A DNA stretch of 27,188 nucleotides, taken from the NCBI GenBank assembly GCA_964567685.1, contig CAZMNO010000048.1, positions 1-27,188 of the forward strand, read 5' to 3'. Below the pieces are notes generated by a model, which was given only the letters and a program-made list of their open reading frames with translations, had not been told where the DNA came from and searched no databases. Both the position numbers and the translations under genes were made by a program. This document shows, piece after piece, positions 7,468 through 14,491 of the stretch. The number at the start of each line of letters is the position of its first letter. Positions within the stretch are counted from its first letter, which is position 1. Source of the DNA: UBA5972 sp964567685. GTDB lineage: Bacteria; Pseudomonadota; Alphaproteobacteria; Rhodobacterales; Rhodobacteraceae.

Positions 7468-8292
7468 TTAAAGATCCGCTGAAGTGCCCCGTGGATCATT
7501 CAAAACGCCAGTTCTTCGCTTTCCTGCCATAAGTTCGCGTTCCCGCTCGGCAAGCGCCTCACGGGTTGAAACTCGAACATAATCGATATGAGCGGCGGCG
7601 GCGGCTACCGCATCTTCGGCATTTCCAGAACAGACAGCTTCACCAAGGTCGCGGTGCTGCTTGAGTAATAGTTCTGAAACTTCATCTATGTTCATCAGTT
7701 CCCGGCGGTTAAAAAACACTGCACTTCGGTTGAGTTCGTAAAGTGAAGCCATCATGTGAATGAGTGTGCGGTTGTGGCTTGCATCGACGATCGCGCTGTG
7801 AAGGGCGGCGTCAAGTTCAGCACCGCGTTCATGATCCGCCTGCTCATGGGCTACTGTCATCTCTTCCATAATCGCACCAATTGTCTTTCGATCAGTTTCA
7901 GTTCCGCGGGTTGCGGCAAGCCGGGCCGCGAAACACTCTTGCTCACGCCGATATTCAAGTTGGTCAAAAATGGCTGACGGGTGGCGACGGTATAGATCAA
8001 TCAATGCGGGAGACATAGCGGCGGCACCCAGGCGTGAGATATAAGCACCGTCCCCGGCGACAATACTGATCAAGTTCCTTTCTTCCAGGATTTGCAGCGC
8101 TTGCCTTACCTTTGGGCGGGAAACTGCAAATTTCTCAGCCAATTCACGTTCTCCCGGAAGCTTTGTCGCTTCTTTCAGAACGCCGCTCAAAACTAAGGAT
8201 TCGATCTGCGCAACAACAGAGTTTGAAACGGATTCATGCTGGATCGGATCGAATAGATCTGATGATACTTTCAAGACTTTATTGTTTGGCAT
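7468..8292 (-). CDS. FadR-family GntR transcriptional regulator, LldR/PdhR-like
   Basis: A 274-residue DNA-binding regulator. The winged helix-turn-helix lies at about residues 22-88 (LPGERELAEKFAVSRPKVRQ, then VAGDGAYIS wing). The C-terminal FCD ligand domain keeps the full metal/carboxylate site: Asp161 and His165 (DAALH), His213 (KQH) and His235 (AHIDY), with spacing typical of LldR-type sensors of lactate and related acids. It is divergent from the TRAP transporter and the lactate-dehydrogenase-like gene, as usual for lldPRD-type loci. It probably represses the dctPQM-dehydrogenase operon through the two 17-bp palindromes in the intergenic region until the acid binds. The ligand is inferred from neighbours. 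Confidence 0.9.
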   Translation of the reverse strand: MPNNKVLKVSSDLFDPIQHESVSNSVVAQIESLVLSGVLKEATKLPGERELAEKFAVSRPKVRQALQILEERNLISIVAGDGAYISRLGAAAMSPALIDLYRRHPSAIFDQLEYRREQECFAARLAATRGTETDRKTIGAIMEEMTVAHEQADHERGAELDAALHSAIVDASHNRTLIHMMASLYELNRSAVFFNRRELMNIDEVSELLLKQHRDLGEAVCSGNAEDAVAAAAAHIDYVRVSTREALAERERELMAGKRRTGVLNDPRGTSADL

Positions 8293-8398
8293 CTGGTTCG
8301 AACCTGTTTCATTCTTTCAGCGGCGGGTAGTCGAAACTGAAGCTTTCTATTTGATAACTAACCTCAAAATGTGGCTCACGCCACTGAATTTTTTGAAT

Positions 8399-8415
8399 GG
8401 TAAACTAACTTGACC
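8399..8415. promoter_or_regulatory. Candidate GntR operator O1 upstream of dctP
   Basis: GGTAAACTAACTTGACC is an imperfect 17-bp palindrome (six of eight half-site bases pair) matching the second palindrome at 8426-8442. Its right end contains TTGACC, a possible -35 hexamer. FadR-family regulators bind short palindromes with GT/AC half-sites, and the gene divergent to this region encodes one. Confidence 0.5.
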
Positions 8416-8425
8416 ATATATCTGT

Positions 8426-8442
8426 GGTATACTAAGTTTACC
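8426..8442. promoter_or_regulatory. Candidate GntR operator O2 upstream of dctP
   Basis: GGTATACTAAGTTTACC is a 17-bp palindrome with seven of eight half-site bases paired around a central A. Its centre is 27 bp from that of the first palindrome. It lies 65 bp upstream of the dctP start and would overlap or sit just beside the promoter -10 region, so bound regulator would block transcription. The outer arms GGTAAACT (8399-8406) and AGTTTACC (8435-8442) are also exact inverses of each other. Confidence 0.6.
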
Positions 8443-8507
8443 GCATCGGTGCGATTCGCGTATTGTGACAAGCGGCCGACCGGCTGCGTAAGTTTAGGGA
8501 GACCAAA

Positions 8508-9545
8508 ATGAAATCCAAATTACTCGCCGCAGTAGCAAGCATGGCACTTGTTTCTGGCGCGGCATCAGCGCAAGTAGTGATCGAAATGACCGCCGCCTTC
8601 GGGAAAAACCTGCCGATCCTCGGCACGGGTGCGGTTAATTTTGTAACCAAAGTAAATGCAATTTCCTCGGACGTTGAGTTTGAGCATTACGATCCGGGCA
8701 AGCTTGTACCGACACTGGAAGCGCTTGACGCAGTTTCCAGCGGCTCTGTTGACGCAGCATTTGCGACAACGGGTTACTGGCAGGGCAAAATGAATGCCGC
8801 CTCACTGTTCTCGGCAGTGCCATTCGGCCCGGAAGCCGGCGAATACATGGGCTGGATCCTGTATGATGACGGCGCTGCCCTGTGGCAGGAAATGTATGAC
8901 ACCAACGGCTACAACGTGGTTGCGCAGCCTTGTGGCGTGATCGCGCCTGAAACTTCGGGCTGGTTCAAAAACGAAATCAAATCGGCCGCAGATCTTGAAG
9001 GTCTGAACATGCGCTTCTTTGGCCTTGGTGCCAAGGTCATGCAGAAGATCGGTGTTTCGACATCTCTGCTTGGTGCATCTGACATCTTCCCGGCACTGGA
9101 GCGCGGTGCGATCGACGCAACCGAATTTTCCATGCCGAAAATCGATGCGCGTCTTGGTTTCCACAAGATCGCCAAGTACAACTACTTCCCCGGTTGGCAC
9201 CAGCCCTCAACCTTGTTTGAACTCCTGATCAATAAGGACGTTTATGAGGGTCTGTCCGATGCTGCCAAAGTGCAGATCGAAGTTGCCTGCCTGGCCAACT
9301 TTGCCACTACTCTGGCTGAAGGTGAAGCCACCAACTATGCCGCGATGGTTGACAACGTTGAAAACAACGGTGTGAAGCTGATGCAGTGGGATGCAGAAAT
9401 GCTGGCGCTTTACAAGAGCACCTGGGATGAGGTTGCTGCCGAGCTGGCAGAGGGCGACCCGTTCTTCCAGAAAGTCTGGGCCGACCTGCAGGATTACCGC
9501 ACTGGTTACGCGGTTTGGGCTAAAAACATCTACTTGCCGCGTTAA
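8508..9545 (+). CDS. dctP: TRAP transporter periplasmic binding protein, 2-oxoacid/lactate type
   Basis: A 345-residue DctP-family binding protein of a TRAP secondary transporter. A signal peptide is clear (MKSK, hydrophobic core, cut after SAASA-type site near residue 21). The conserved carboxylate-clamping arginine is Arg169 in GLNMRFFGLGAKV. The segments FPALERGAIDATEF (194-207) and YNYFPGWHQPS (224-234) match the TakP/lactate-binding branch of the family, which uses a metal ion near the Glu of DATE(F/W). A good AGGGAGA ribosome site precedes the ATG. It is divergent from a GntR regulator and upstream of DctQ, DctM and an FMN hydroxyacid dehydrogenase, so lactate or a similar 2-hydroxy/2-oxoacid is the likely ligand. 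The symbol names the subunit type, not C4-dicarboxylate specificity. Confidence 0.9.
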   Translation: MKSKLLAAVASMALVSGAASAQVVIEMTAAFGKNLPILGTGAVNFVTKVNAISSDVEFEHYDPGKLVPTLEALDAVSSGSVDAAFATTGYWQGKMNAASLFSAVPFGPEAGEYMGWILYDDGAALWQEMYDTNGYNVVAQPCGVIAPETSGWFKNEIKSAADLEGLNMRFFGLGAKVMQKIGVSTSLLGASDIFPALERGAIDATEFSMPKIDARLGFHKIAKYNYFPGWHQPSTLFELLINKDVYEGLSDAAKVQIEVACLANFATTLAEGEATNYAAMVDNVENNGVKLMQWDAEMLALYKSTWDEVAAELAEGDPFFQKVWADLQDYRTGYAVWAKNIYLPR

Positions 9546-9566
9546 GATTAGCGGATAGTCTGACGA

Positions 9567-9598
9567 AAGGGCGGCGTAACTCTCGCCGCCCTTTTTTT
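9567..9598 (+). terminator. Intrinsic terminator/attenuator between dctP and dctQ
   Basis: GGGCGGCG (9569-9576) and CGCCGCCC (9584-9591) form a perfect 8-bp GC-rich stem with a 7-base loop, extended by an A-run before and followed by seven Ts (9592-9598). It begins 21 bp after the dctP stop and ends 15 bp before dctQ. Partial termination here would make more binding protein than membrane subunits. Confidence 0.88.
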
Positions 9599-9613
9599 AG
9601 GCCAAATGGGAGA

Positions 9614-10393
9614 ATGGGCATGTCTGGCGAGTTTGATGAAACAACTTTCGCAACCAGCGATCCTGGCGACAGATACCGCAATTCCAGGTTTTTAGGTGAT
9701 CGCCTGATGATCCGCATCGGAGATGCCGCGGCCTGGATCTTTCCCATTCTGCTGTTAGCAATTGTCACCCAGGTGTTTATCCGCAAGGCCGGATACAATC
9801 AGGCCTGGCTGGATGACGCCCAGTGGTGGATGTATGGCTTCGCTATGCTGGTCGGATTTGGTTACGCCATCACCACAGACAGCCATGTGCGGGTGGATAT
9901 CCTGCACCAGAATTATTCAAACAAAAAGAAGGCCCGGATCGAGGTCTTATCGATCGGTTGGTTGCTCTTGCCGTTTTTGGTGATGATGAGCGACATCCTG
10001 ATGCATTATGCCTATGCCTCTTGGCGGACCGGCGAAGGTTCAGACAGCCCGAACGGGTTGCATATGCTCTATCTTTTGAAAATGTCGCTGCCAGTTCTGT
10101 TTGTCGCCGCTATCTGCGCGGCCTGGGCGGTTCTTAAAAGAAACCTGGAAAAGCTGACGGAACCTTCACTATGGAAAATGCTGCTTTTCTCGTTGCCCGC
10201 CAGCTGGTTCGTGGCTGAGAGGGCCGTTTATTACACGCTTTGGTGGTTTATCCGGCTGACACAGCCCGATCTCAACCCGCGGCGCATCGGTAAAGAAGCG
10301 CTGGTTGAGCACACCGTCTGGATGGGACTTGCATTGGTTCTGGTCGTTGCGGGCATCGCGTTCGCAAAAAACCGTAACGCGGCGAAAGGCTAG
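9614..10393 (+). CDS. dctQ: TRAP transporter small permease subunit
   Basis: A 259-residue DctQ-type membrane protein with about four to five hydrophobic segments, at roughly 38-55, 72-90, 118-135, 160-180 and 233-251. It has a long hydrophilic N-terminus (about 30 residues) and a longer middle than the common 160-180-residue DctQ, as seen in the large-DctQ class paired with TakP-like binding proteins. The DDAQWWMYGFAMLVGFGYAI stretch is typical of the first conserved helix pair. The GGGAG ribosome site is only 1-2 bases from the ATG at 9614 and better placed for the in-frame ATG at 9620, so the true start may be 9620. The dctM ATG follows 4 bp after the stop. Confidence 0.87.
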   Translation: MGMSGEFDETTFATSDPGDRYRNSRFLGDRLMIRIGDAAAWIFPILLLAIVTQVFIRKAGYNQAWLDDAQWWMYGFAMLVGFGYAITTDSHVRVDILHQNYSNKKKARIEVLSIGWLLLPFLVMMSDILMHYAYASWRTGEGSDSPNGLHMLYLLKMSLPVLFVAAICAAWAVLKRNLEKLTEPSLWKMLLFSLPASWFVAERAVYYTLWWFIRLTQPDLNPRRIGKEALVEHTVWMGLALVLVVAGIAFAKNRNAAKG

Positions 10394-10397
10394 GGTC

Positions 10398-11846
10398 ATG
10401 GGTATTCTTTCCGCAATGGGCACCGTTATGGACCTGAACCAGTGGATGGTTCTGGGGATGTTCGTCACCTTTATCATCATGCTGTTTCGCGGCGTCCCGG
10501 TGGCCTACGCACTGGTTGGTGTCGCTTTGATTTTCGTATTGATCGGCGAGGTTGTGCTGGATCCCAGCCGCAAGCTGATCAATGAATTCATCGAGTTCAA
10601 ACGCACCGGCATCACCTATATCAAGCTGTCGGCCAATGGCGGGCGGTTCTTTGGCGGGATCATCAAGAACCCGGTTCTGGTCGCGCTGCCGATGTTCATT
10701 TTCATGGGGTTGATGCTGGATCAGTCCGGCGTTGCGCAGAAGATGATGAAGTCGATGCAGGTGCTGTTTGGCGCGCTCAAAGGCGGGCTGGCGCTGGCGG
10801 TGATGCTGATCGGCATCATCCTTGCGGCCTCTACCGGCGTCATCGGCGCCTCGGTCGTGCTGCTTGGGGTCATGGGCATCCCGACGATGATGGCGCAGAA
10901 CTACGGCAAACCGATTGCCACGGGTACCATTGCGGCCTCAGGCACGCTGGGCATTCTGATCCCACCATCGATCATGCTGGTGATCATGTCAGACCAGCTG
11001 GCGATCAGCCTGGGGGATTTGTTCATGGGGGCACTGTTTCCGGGGCTGATCCTTGGCGGTCTCTATATCGTGTTCATCATCATCTACGGGCTGATCAATC
11101 CCAAAGCGATGCCGTTGCCCGCAGAACATGCGCCGATCTCTGCAAAAGTTATCGCCGATGTTGCCTTGTCAGTGGTGCCTCCGATGCTGTTGATCCTGCT
11201 GGTTCTGGGGTCGATCTTCTTTGGTCTTGCTACGCCAACCGAGGCCTCGGGTCTGGGGGCTTTTGGCGCGACCCTGTTGGCCCTGATCAGTCGCAATCTG
11301 AACATGAAAGTGTTCAAGGACGTGATGCGCCAGACGCTGAACACCTCGGGCTATATCGTGGGTATCTTCATCGCCGCCAATTTCTTTGCTTTCATCCTGC
11401 GCCGTTTCGGTGGGGACGAGATCATCGAAAATCTGGTGCTTGGTTCTTTTGATAACCCTTACATGGTAATCTGTTTCATTCTGTTCATCATCTTCCTTTT
11501 GGGCTTCCTGCTTGACTGGATCGAAATCACCCTGATCATCATGCCGCTGATGCTGCCGGTGATCATAAGCCTGAACATTCCGGTCAACGGTTACGGTATC
11601 GTTAATGATCCGTCGGTTGTCTGGTTTGCCATTCTGGTCGCGGTGACCTTGCAGACCTCGTTCCTGACCCCGCCTGTTGGATTTGCGCTGTTCTATCTCA
11701 AAGGTGTCTGCCCTCCGGAAATATCGCTTGGCCATATCTACCGCGGTGTCATCCCGTTTGTTCTGCTTCAGTTGTTCGGCCTTGGTATCGTCTTTGCCTT
11801 CCCTGAACTGGCAACATGGTTGCCCGCAGCCGCCTACGGAAACTAA
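10398..11846 (+). CDS. dctM: TRAP transporter large permease subunit
   Basis: A 482-residue multi-spanning DctM subunit that carries the sodium-coupled transport path. The ATG at 10398 (MGILSAMGTVMDLNQW) directly follows the dctQ stop; the frame stays open 31 codons earlier, inside dctQ, but that part is hydrophilic and unlikely to be used. Family motifs include LFRGVPVAYALVGVAL at the N-terminus, ASTGVIGASVVLLGVMGIPTM, GTLGILIPPSIMLVIMSDQL, FFGLATPTEASGLGAFGA and QTSFLTPPVGFALFYLKGVC. An insert after helix 2 (about 45-75, hydrophilic) is typical of the TakP-associated class. The dehydrogenase gene follows after 21 bp and is probably on the same transcript. Confidence 0.93.
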   Translation: MGILSAMGTVMDLNQWMVLGMFVTFIIMLFRGVPVAYALVGVALIFVLIGEVVLDPSRKLINEFIEFKRTGITYIKLSANGGRFFGGIIKNPVLVALPMFIFMGLMLDQSGVAQKMMKSMQVLFGALKGGLALAVMLIGIILAASTGVIGASVVLLGVMGIPTMMAQNYGKPIATGTIAASGTLGILIPPSIMLVIMSDQLAISLGDLFMGALFPGLILGGLYIVFIIIYGLINPKAMPLPAEHAPISAKVIADVALSVVPPMLLILLVLGSIFFGLATPTEASGLGAFGATLLALISRNLNMKVFKDVMRQTLNTSGYIVGIFIAANFFAFILRRFGGDEIIENLVLGSFDNPYMVICFILFIIFLLGFLLDWIEITLIIMPLMLPVIISLNIPVNGYGIVNDPSVVWFAILVAVTLQTSFLTPPVGFALFYLKGVCPPEISLGHIYRGVIPFVLLQLFGLGIVFAFPELATWLPAAAYGN

Positions 11847-11867
11847 CTCGAACCGCCGGAGACTATT

Positions 11868-13013
11868 ATGCGCCTGAAAAACTGCCACAATTTCCAAGAC
11901 TTCAGGAAGCTGGCCCAGCGTCGCCTTCCCGGACCGATATTCAATTATATCGACGGGGCGGCGGACGACGAAGTTACGTACCGGCGCAATACCGAGACCT
12001 TTGATCAATGTGATCTGGTGCCCAATGTCCTGACGGGGGTTAGCGACGTTGACATGTCTGTCACCGTCATGGGGCAAAAGCTGGATATGCCTCTCTATTG
12101 CTCGCCGACGGCCCTGCAGCGCCTGTTTCACCATCAGGGCGAACGTGCCGTTGCATCGATCGCGGCCAAATACGGCACCATGTTCGGGGTATCCTCGCTG
12201 GGAACGGTCAGTCTGGAAGAGGTGCGCCAGAAATACGACAACCCGCAGGTTTACCAGTTCTATTTCCACAAGGACCGGGGCCTCAACAAGGTGATGATGG
12301 AGCGCGCCAAAGAGGCGGGCGTCGAAGTGATGATGCTGACCGTTGACAGCATTACCGGCGGCAATCGCGAGCGTGACCTGCGCACCGGGTTTTCCATCCC
12401 GTTCAAGCTGACGCTTGGCGGAGTGATCCAGTTCTCGATCAAACCGATGTGGGGGATCAACTATGTCACCCACGAAAAGTTCAAACTGCCCCAACTTGAC
12501 GATCATGTTGATATGAGCGGCGGCGCCATTTCGATCGGGCGCTATTTCACGGAAATGCTGGATCCGTCGATGGATTGGGACGACGTTGAAGAGATGGTCA
12601 AACTTTGGGACGGCCAGTTCTGCCTGAAGGGCATTATGTCGGTGGAAGATGCCAAAAAAGCCGTCGATATCGGCTGTACCGGAATTACCCTGTCAAACCA
12701 CGGCGGGCGGCAGCTTGACGGCTCGCGCACCCCGTTTGATCAACTGGCCGAGGTCGTCGATGCGGTTGGTGACAAGATTGATGTCATTATGGATAGCGGC
12801 ATTCAGCGGGGCACCCATGTTCTGAAAGCCCTGTCACTGGGTGCCAAGGCAGTTAGCGGCGGGCGGTTCTATCTTTATCCGCTGGCGGCCGCCGGTGAAG
12901 CCGGTGTTGACCGTGCGTTGGGTCTGATGCGGGCCGAGATCGAGCGCGGCATGAGACTGATGGGATGCAGTTCGGTTGATCAACTGTCGCGAGGCAATCT
13001 CAAGTTTAGGTAG
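11868..13013 (+). CDS. lldD: FMN-dependent alpha-hydroxyacid dehydrogenase (L-lactate dehydrogenase-like)
   Basis: A 381-residue FMN enzyme oxidising L-2-hydroxyacids to 2-oxoacids, probably passing electrons to the respiratory chain. All catalytic residues of the glycolate-oxidase/flavocytochrome-b2 family can be placed: Tyr27, Tyr132, Asp160, Lys254, catalytic His278 and substrate-binding Arg281 (SNHGGRQLD). The C-terminal FMN-phosphate loops MDSGIQRGTHVLKALSLGAK and VSGGRFYLYPLAAAGEAG are complete. Length is normal for LldD. A CCGGAG ribosome site precedes the ATG. It is the last gene of the TRAP operon, so imported hydroxyacid is oxidised directly. Lactate is the best guess; other 2-hydroxyacids are possible, and the symbol follows the family. 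Confidence 0.85.
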   Translation: MRLKNCHNFQDFRKLAQRRLPGPIFNYIDGAADDEVTYRRNTETFDQCDLVPNVLTGVSDVDMSVTVMGQKLDMPLYCSPTALQRLFHHQGERAVASIAAKYGTMFGVSSLGTVSLEEVRQKYDNPQVYQFYFHKDRGLNKVMMERAKEAGVEVMMLTVDSITGGNRERDLRTGFSIPFKLTLGGVIQFSIKPMWGINYVTHEKFKLPQLDDHVDMSGGAISIGRYFTEMLDPSMDWDDVEEMVKLWDGQFCLKGIMSVEDAKKAVDIGCTGITLSNHGGRQLDGSRTPFDQLAEVVDAVGDKIDVIMDSGIQRGTHVLKALSLGAKAVSGGRFYLYPLAAAGEAGVDRALGLMRAEIERGMRLMGCSSVDQLSRGNLKFR

Positions 13014-13443
13014 ACAGCCCGGCTTTTTCATTCAGTTGCAATCGTGGGCCGTTCTTCGATGGTAGAAAAGGAAAACTGGCCTTCCATAAGTCTGGAACTG
13101 AGTGGTAGGTATTACCTTCCACCAATGGGAAATAAGCCCAAATTCTCTTTTTCGCACAACCTGCAGCAAGCTCATTAGACAGTAACCGGTCATTTGGCGT
13201 ATCTGACCTAAAGGCCGCAAAGTCCCGCTTTGCCGTCGTTGCCTCCCATCGTTCCGAATGTCAGCAATGGTTCCGCGCCAGGCTTGTGGATTCGCGCAAG
13301 ATTCAGCCGGGTTTTGTCTCGATTTTGACTCCGCCGAATTCCTTTTTCGTAACCCTTTGAATTTTATTCGATATTCGAGCCATGATCACTGCCCAATTTG
13401 GACAGAGCTCTTCTAACGCATTGATTTTGTTAATATGAGACAC
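13014..13443. other. Non-coding region between lldD and the right att-like repeat
   Basis: About 430 bp with no supportable gene. A 62-codon minus-strand reading (13032-13220) has no recognisable domain. A TTGTCTCG octamer at 13314-13321 matches the pair inside the left repeat. No clear terminator follows lldD. Confidence 0.6.
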
Positions 13444-13492
13444 CCTTCGGGAGGCAGGGGCCGGAGGTTCGAATCCTCTCACTCCGACCAAT
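13444..13492 (+). repeat. Right copy of 49-bp direct repeat: 3' half of tRNA-Pro(CGG), att-like
   Basis: It is base-for-base identical to 6979-7027 and in the same orientation, 6465 bp away. It includes the anticodon loop, T-arm, acceptor 3' strand and CCA of a tRNA-Pro(CGG), but no 5' half. Sequences outside the 49 bp differ between the copies on both sides, so the repeat boundaries are sharp. With the left copy it delimits the GntR-TRAP-lldD segment. Confidence 0.88.
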
Positions 13493-13550
13493 AATTTCAA
13501 TGACCTATCGTCTTGGCTTTTAGGGATTATCCTCATTATATCCTCGCCAA

Positions 13551-13608
13551 GGAAGCGAACGGAATTGCAAATCCGTGGACACCGGTTCAATTCCGCCCCT
13601 CGCCGCCA
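13551..13608 (+). pseudogene. Degenerate tRNA-Cys(GCA)-like 3' remnant
   Basis: The stretch carries a tRNA-Cys-like anticodon arm (ACGGA stem, TTGCAAA around GCA, TCCGT stem; loop one base too long), a T-arm with loop TTCAATT but two mismatches, an acceptor 3' strand CCTCGCC and a final CCA. The matching 5' strand GGCGAGG and a D-arm are absent, and the discriminator is G where tRNA-Cys normally has U. It is a non-functional tRNA fragment, perhaps another integration scar. Confidence 0.6.
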
Positions 13609-13765
13609 AAAAATATCAAAGATTCAGGTGTCACTCAGAGAACGAAAAGCAACCTTAAGCTCAGAGATCGTGCTTTTACGCGGCATTGTAGAATGTACAT
13701 CGTTGTCAAATTCATATGCCGAAAGTAGCACCAAAATCAAACCAGTTGACCTGCCTTAAGCCAGC

Positions 13766-13800
13766 TTGACATCGGCATTGGTTCTGGAAAAACTAGAACC
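13766..13800 (+). promoter_or_regulatory. Candidate promoter and TetR operator before the TetR-acylase pair
   Basis: A perfect TTGACA -35 hexamer lies at 13766-13771. Seventeen bases on is a weak -10 (AAAACT, 13789-13794). An inverted repeat GGTTCT (13780-13785) and AGAACC (13795-13800) with a 9-base centre overlaps the -10. It ends 34 bp before the TetR start, where an autoregulatory TetR operator would be expected. Confidence 0.45.
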
Positions 13801-13834
13801 CGACGTCGAGTTCTATTTTTATTAGGCATAGTTG

Positions 13835-14491
13835 ATGAATCCATCCAAACCCCTTCAGGCACGCAGTCGCGAAACTGAACGCAGGCTTGTGCAGGCCGCC
13901 GAAACTGTATTTTCGGAAAAGGGATTTGATCGCGCACGGGTGGCCGACATTGTAAAGCAAGCCGGCTCGTCGACGGGCAACTTCTATTTCCGCTTCAAGA
14001 ACAAGGAAATGCTGTTTGACTCCATGCTGGAGCAGTTTACCACAAAAGCGCAGGAAGAAATTGCCGGCCTTCCGGCCGATTGCGACTCCATCGCCCACCT
14101 GATTTATTCACTGGTCGAATTGAGCGCCGTGGTGATCAGGCGCAATCAGGGGTTTTACCGCGCGATCCACGAGGTTTCTGCCAGGCAGCCAGAGGTCTGG
14201 AGGATTCTGCAGCGGCTATCAACCGACACAGCTGATCGGGTAATCGAGCTCGCAGCACCATTTTCAGAGGAAATCAATATCCCTGACTGGAAACTGGCAA
14301 TCAGGCACGCCGTTCAGATCATCACCGGATACACCGCAAATCAGGCGGTTCACGACGCTGGCCCGGCGCATTTTCACGATCAGGCGCAGATCGATCTGCT
14401 CTACCGCGCAGCAATGGGTGTGTTGGGAGTCACCAACGCCCCGGATCCCACCATTTTCGAGTTTACACCAGCCGAGGATAACCTGGCATGA
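13835..14491 (+). CDS. TetR/AcrR-family transcriptional regulator
   Basis: A 218-residue regulator starting at the ATG at 13835. The codon just before it is TTG, so a start at 13832 would need a rare initiator. The N-terminal TetR helix-turn-helix spans about residues 12-60 (ETERRLVQAAETVFSEKGFD, then VADIVKQAGSSTGNFYFRFK). The C-terminal ligand domain is not diagnostic. Its stop overlaps the start of the Ntn-hydrolase gene by 4 bp (ATGA), so the two are cotranscribed and functionally linked. It probably represses its own operon through the inverted repeat at 13780-13800 and responds to a substrate or product of the hydrolase, though the inducer cannot be deduced. Confidence 0.88.
   Translation: MNPSKPLQARSRETERRLVQAAETVFSEKGFDRARVADIVKQAGSSTGNFYFRFKNKEMLFDSMLEQFTTKAQEEIAGLPADCDSIAHLIYSLVELSAVVIRRNQGFYRAIHEVSARQPEVWRILQRLSTDTADRVIELAAPFSEEINIPDWKLAIRHAVQIITGYTANQAVHDAGPAHFHDQAQIDLLYRAAMGVLGVTNAPDPTIFEFTPAEDNLA

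Noticed and set aside
8410..8433. TTGACC and TATACT as a -35/-10 promoter pair for dctP
   Set aside because: The spacer would be only 12 bp. A 17-bp spacing would place the -10 at TAAGTT (8433-8438), which is weak, so no definite promoter is called.
11169..12506. 445-codon minus-strand open frame
   Set aside because: It lies opposite dctM and lldD, whose motifs are complete. Its composition (His-, Gln- and Asp-rich) is typical of antisense reading of GC-rich genes.
13303..13590. 95-codon minus-strand reading containing LVGVRGFEPPAPASR
   Set aside because: That peptide is the well-known antisense translation of a tRNA-Pro 3' end. The frame runs across the tRNA remnant and is not a gene.
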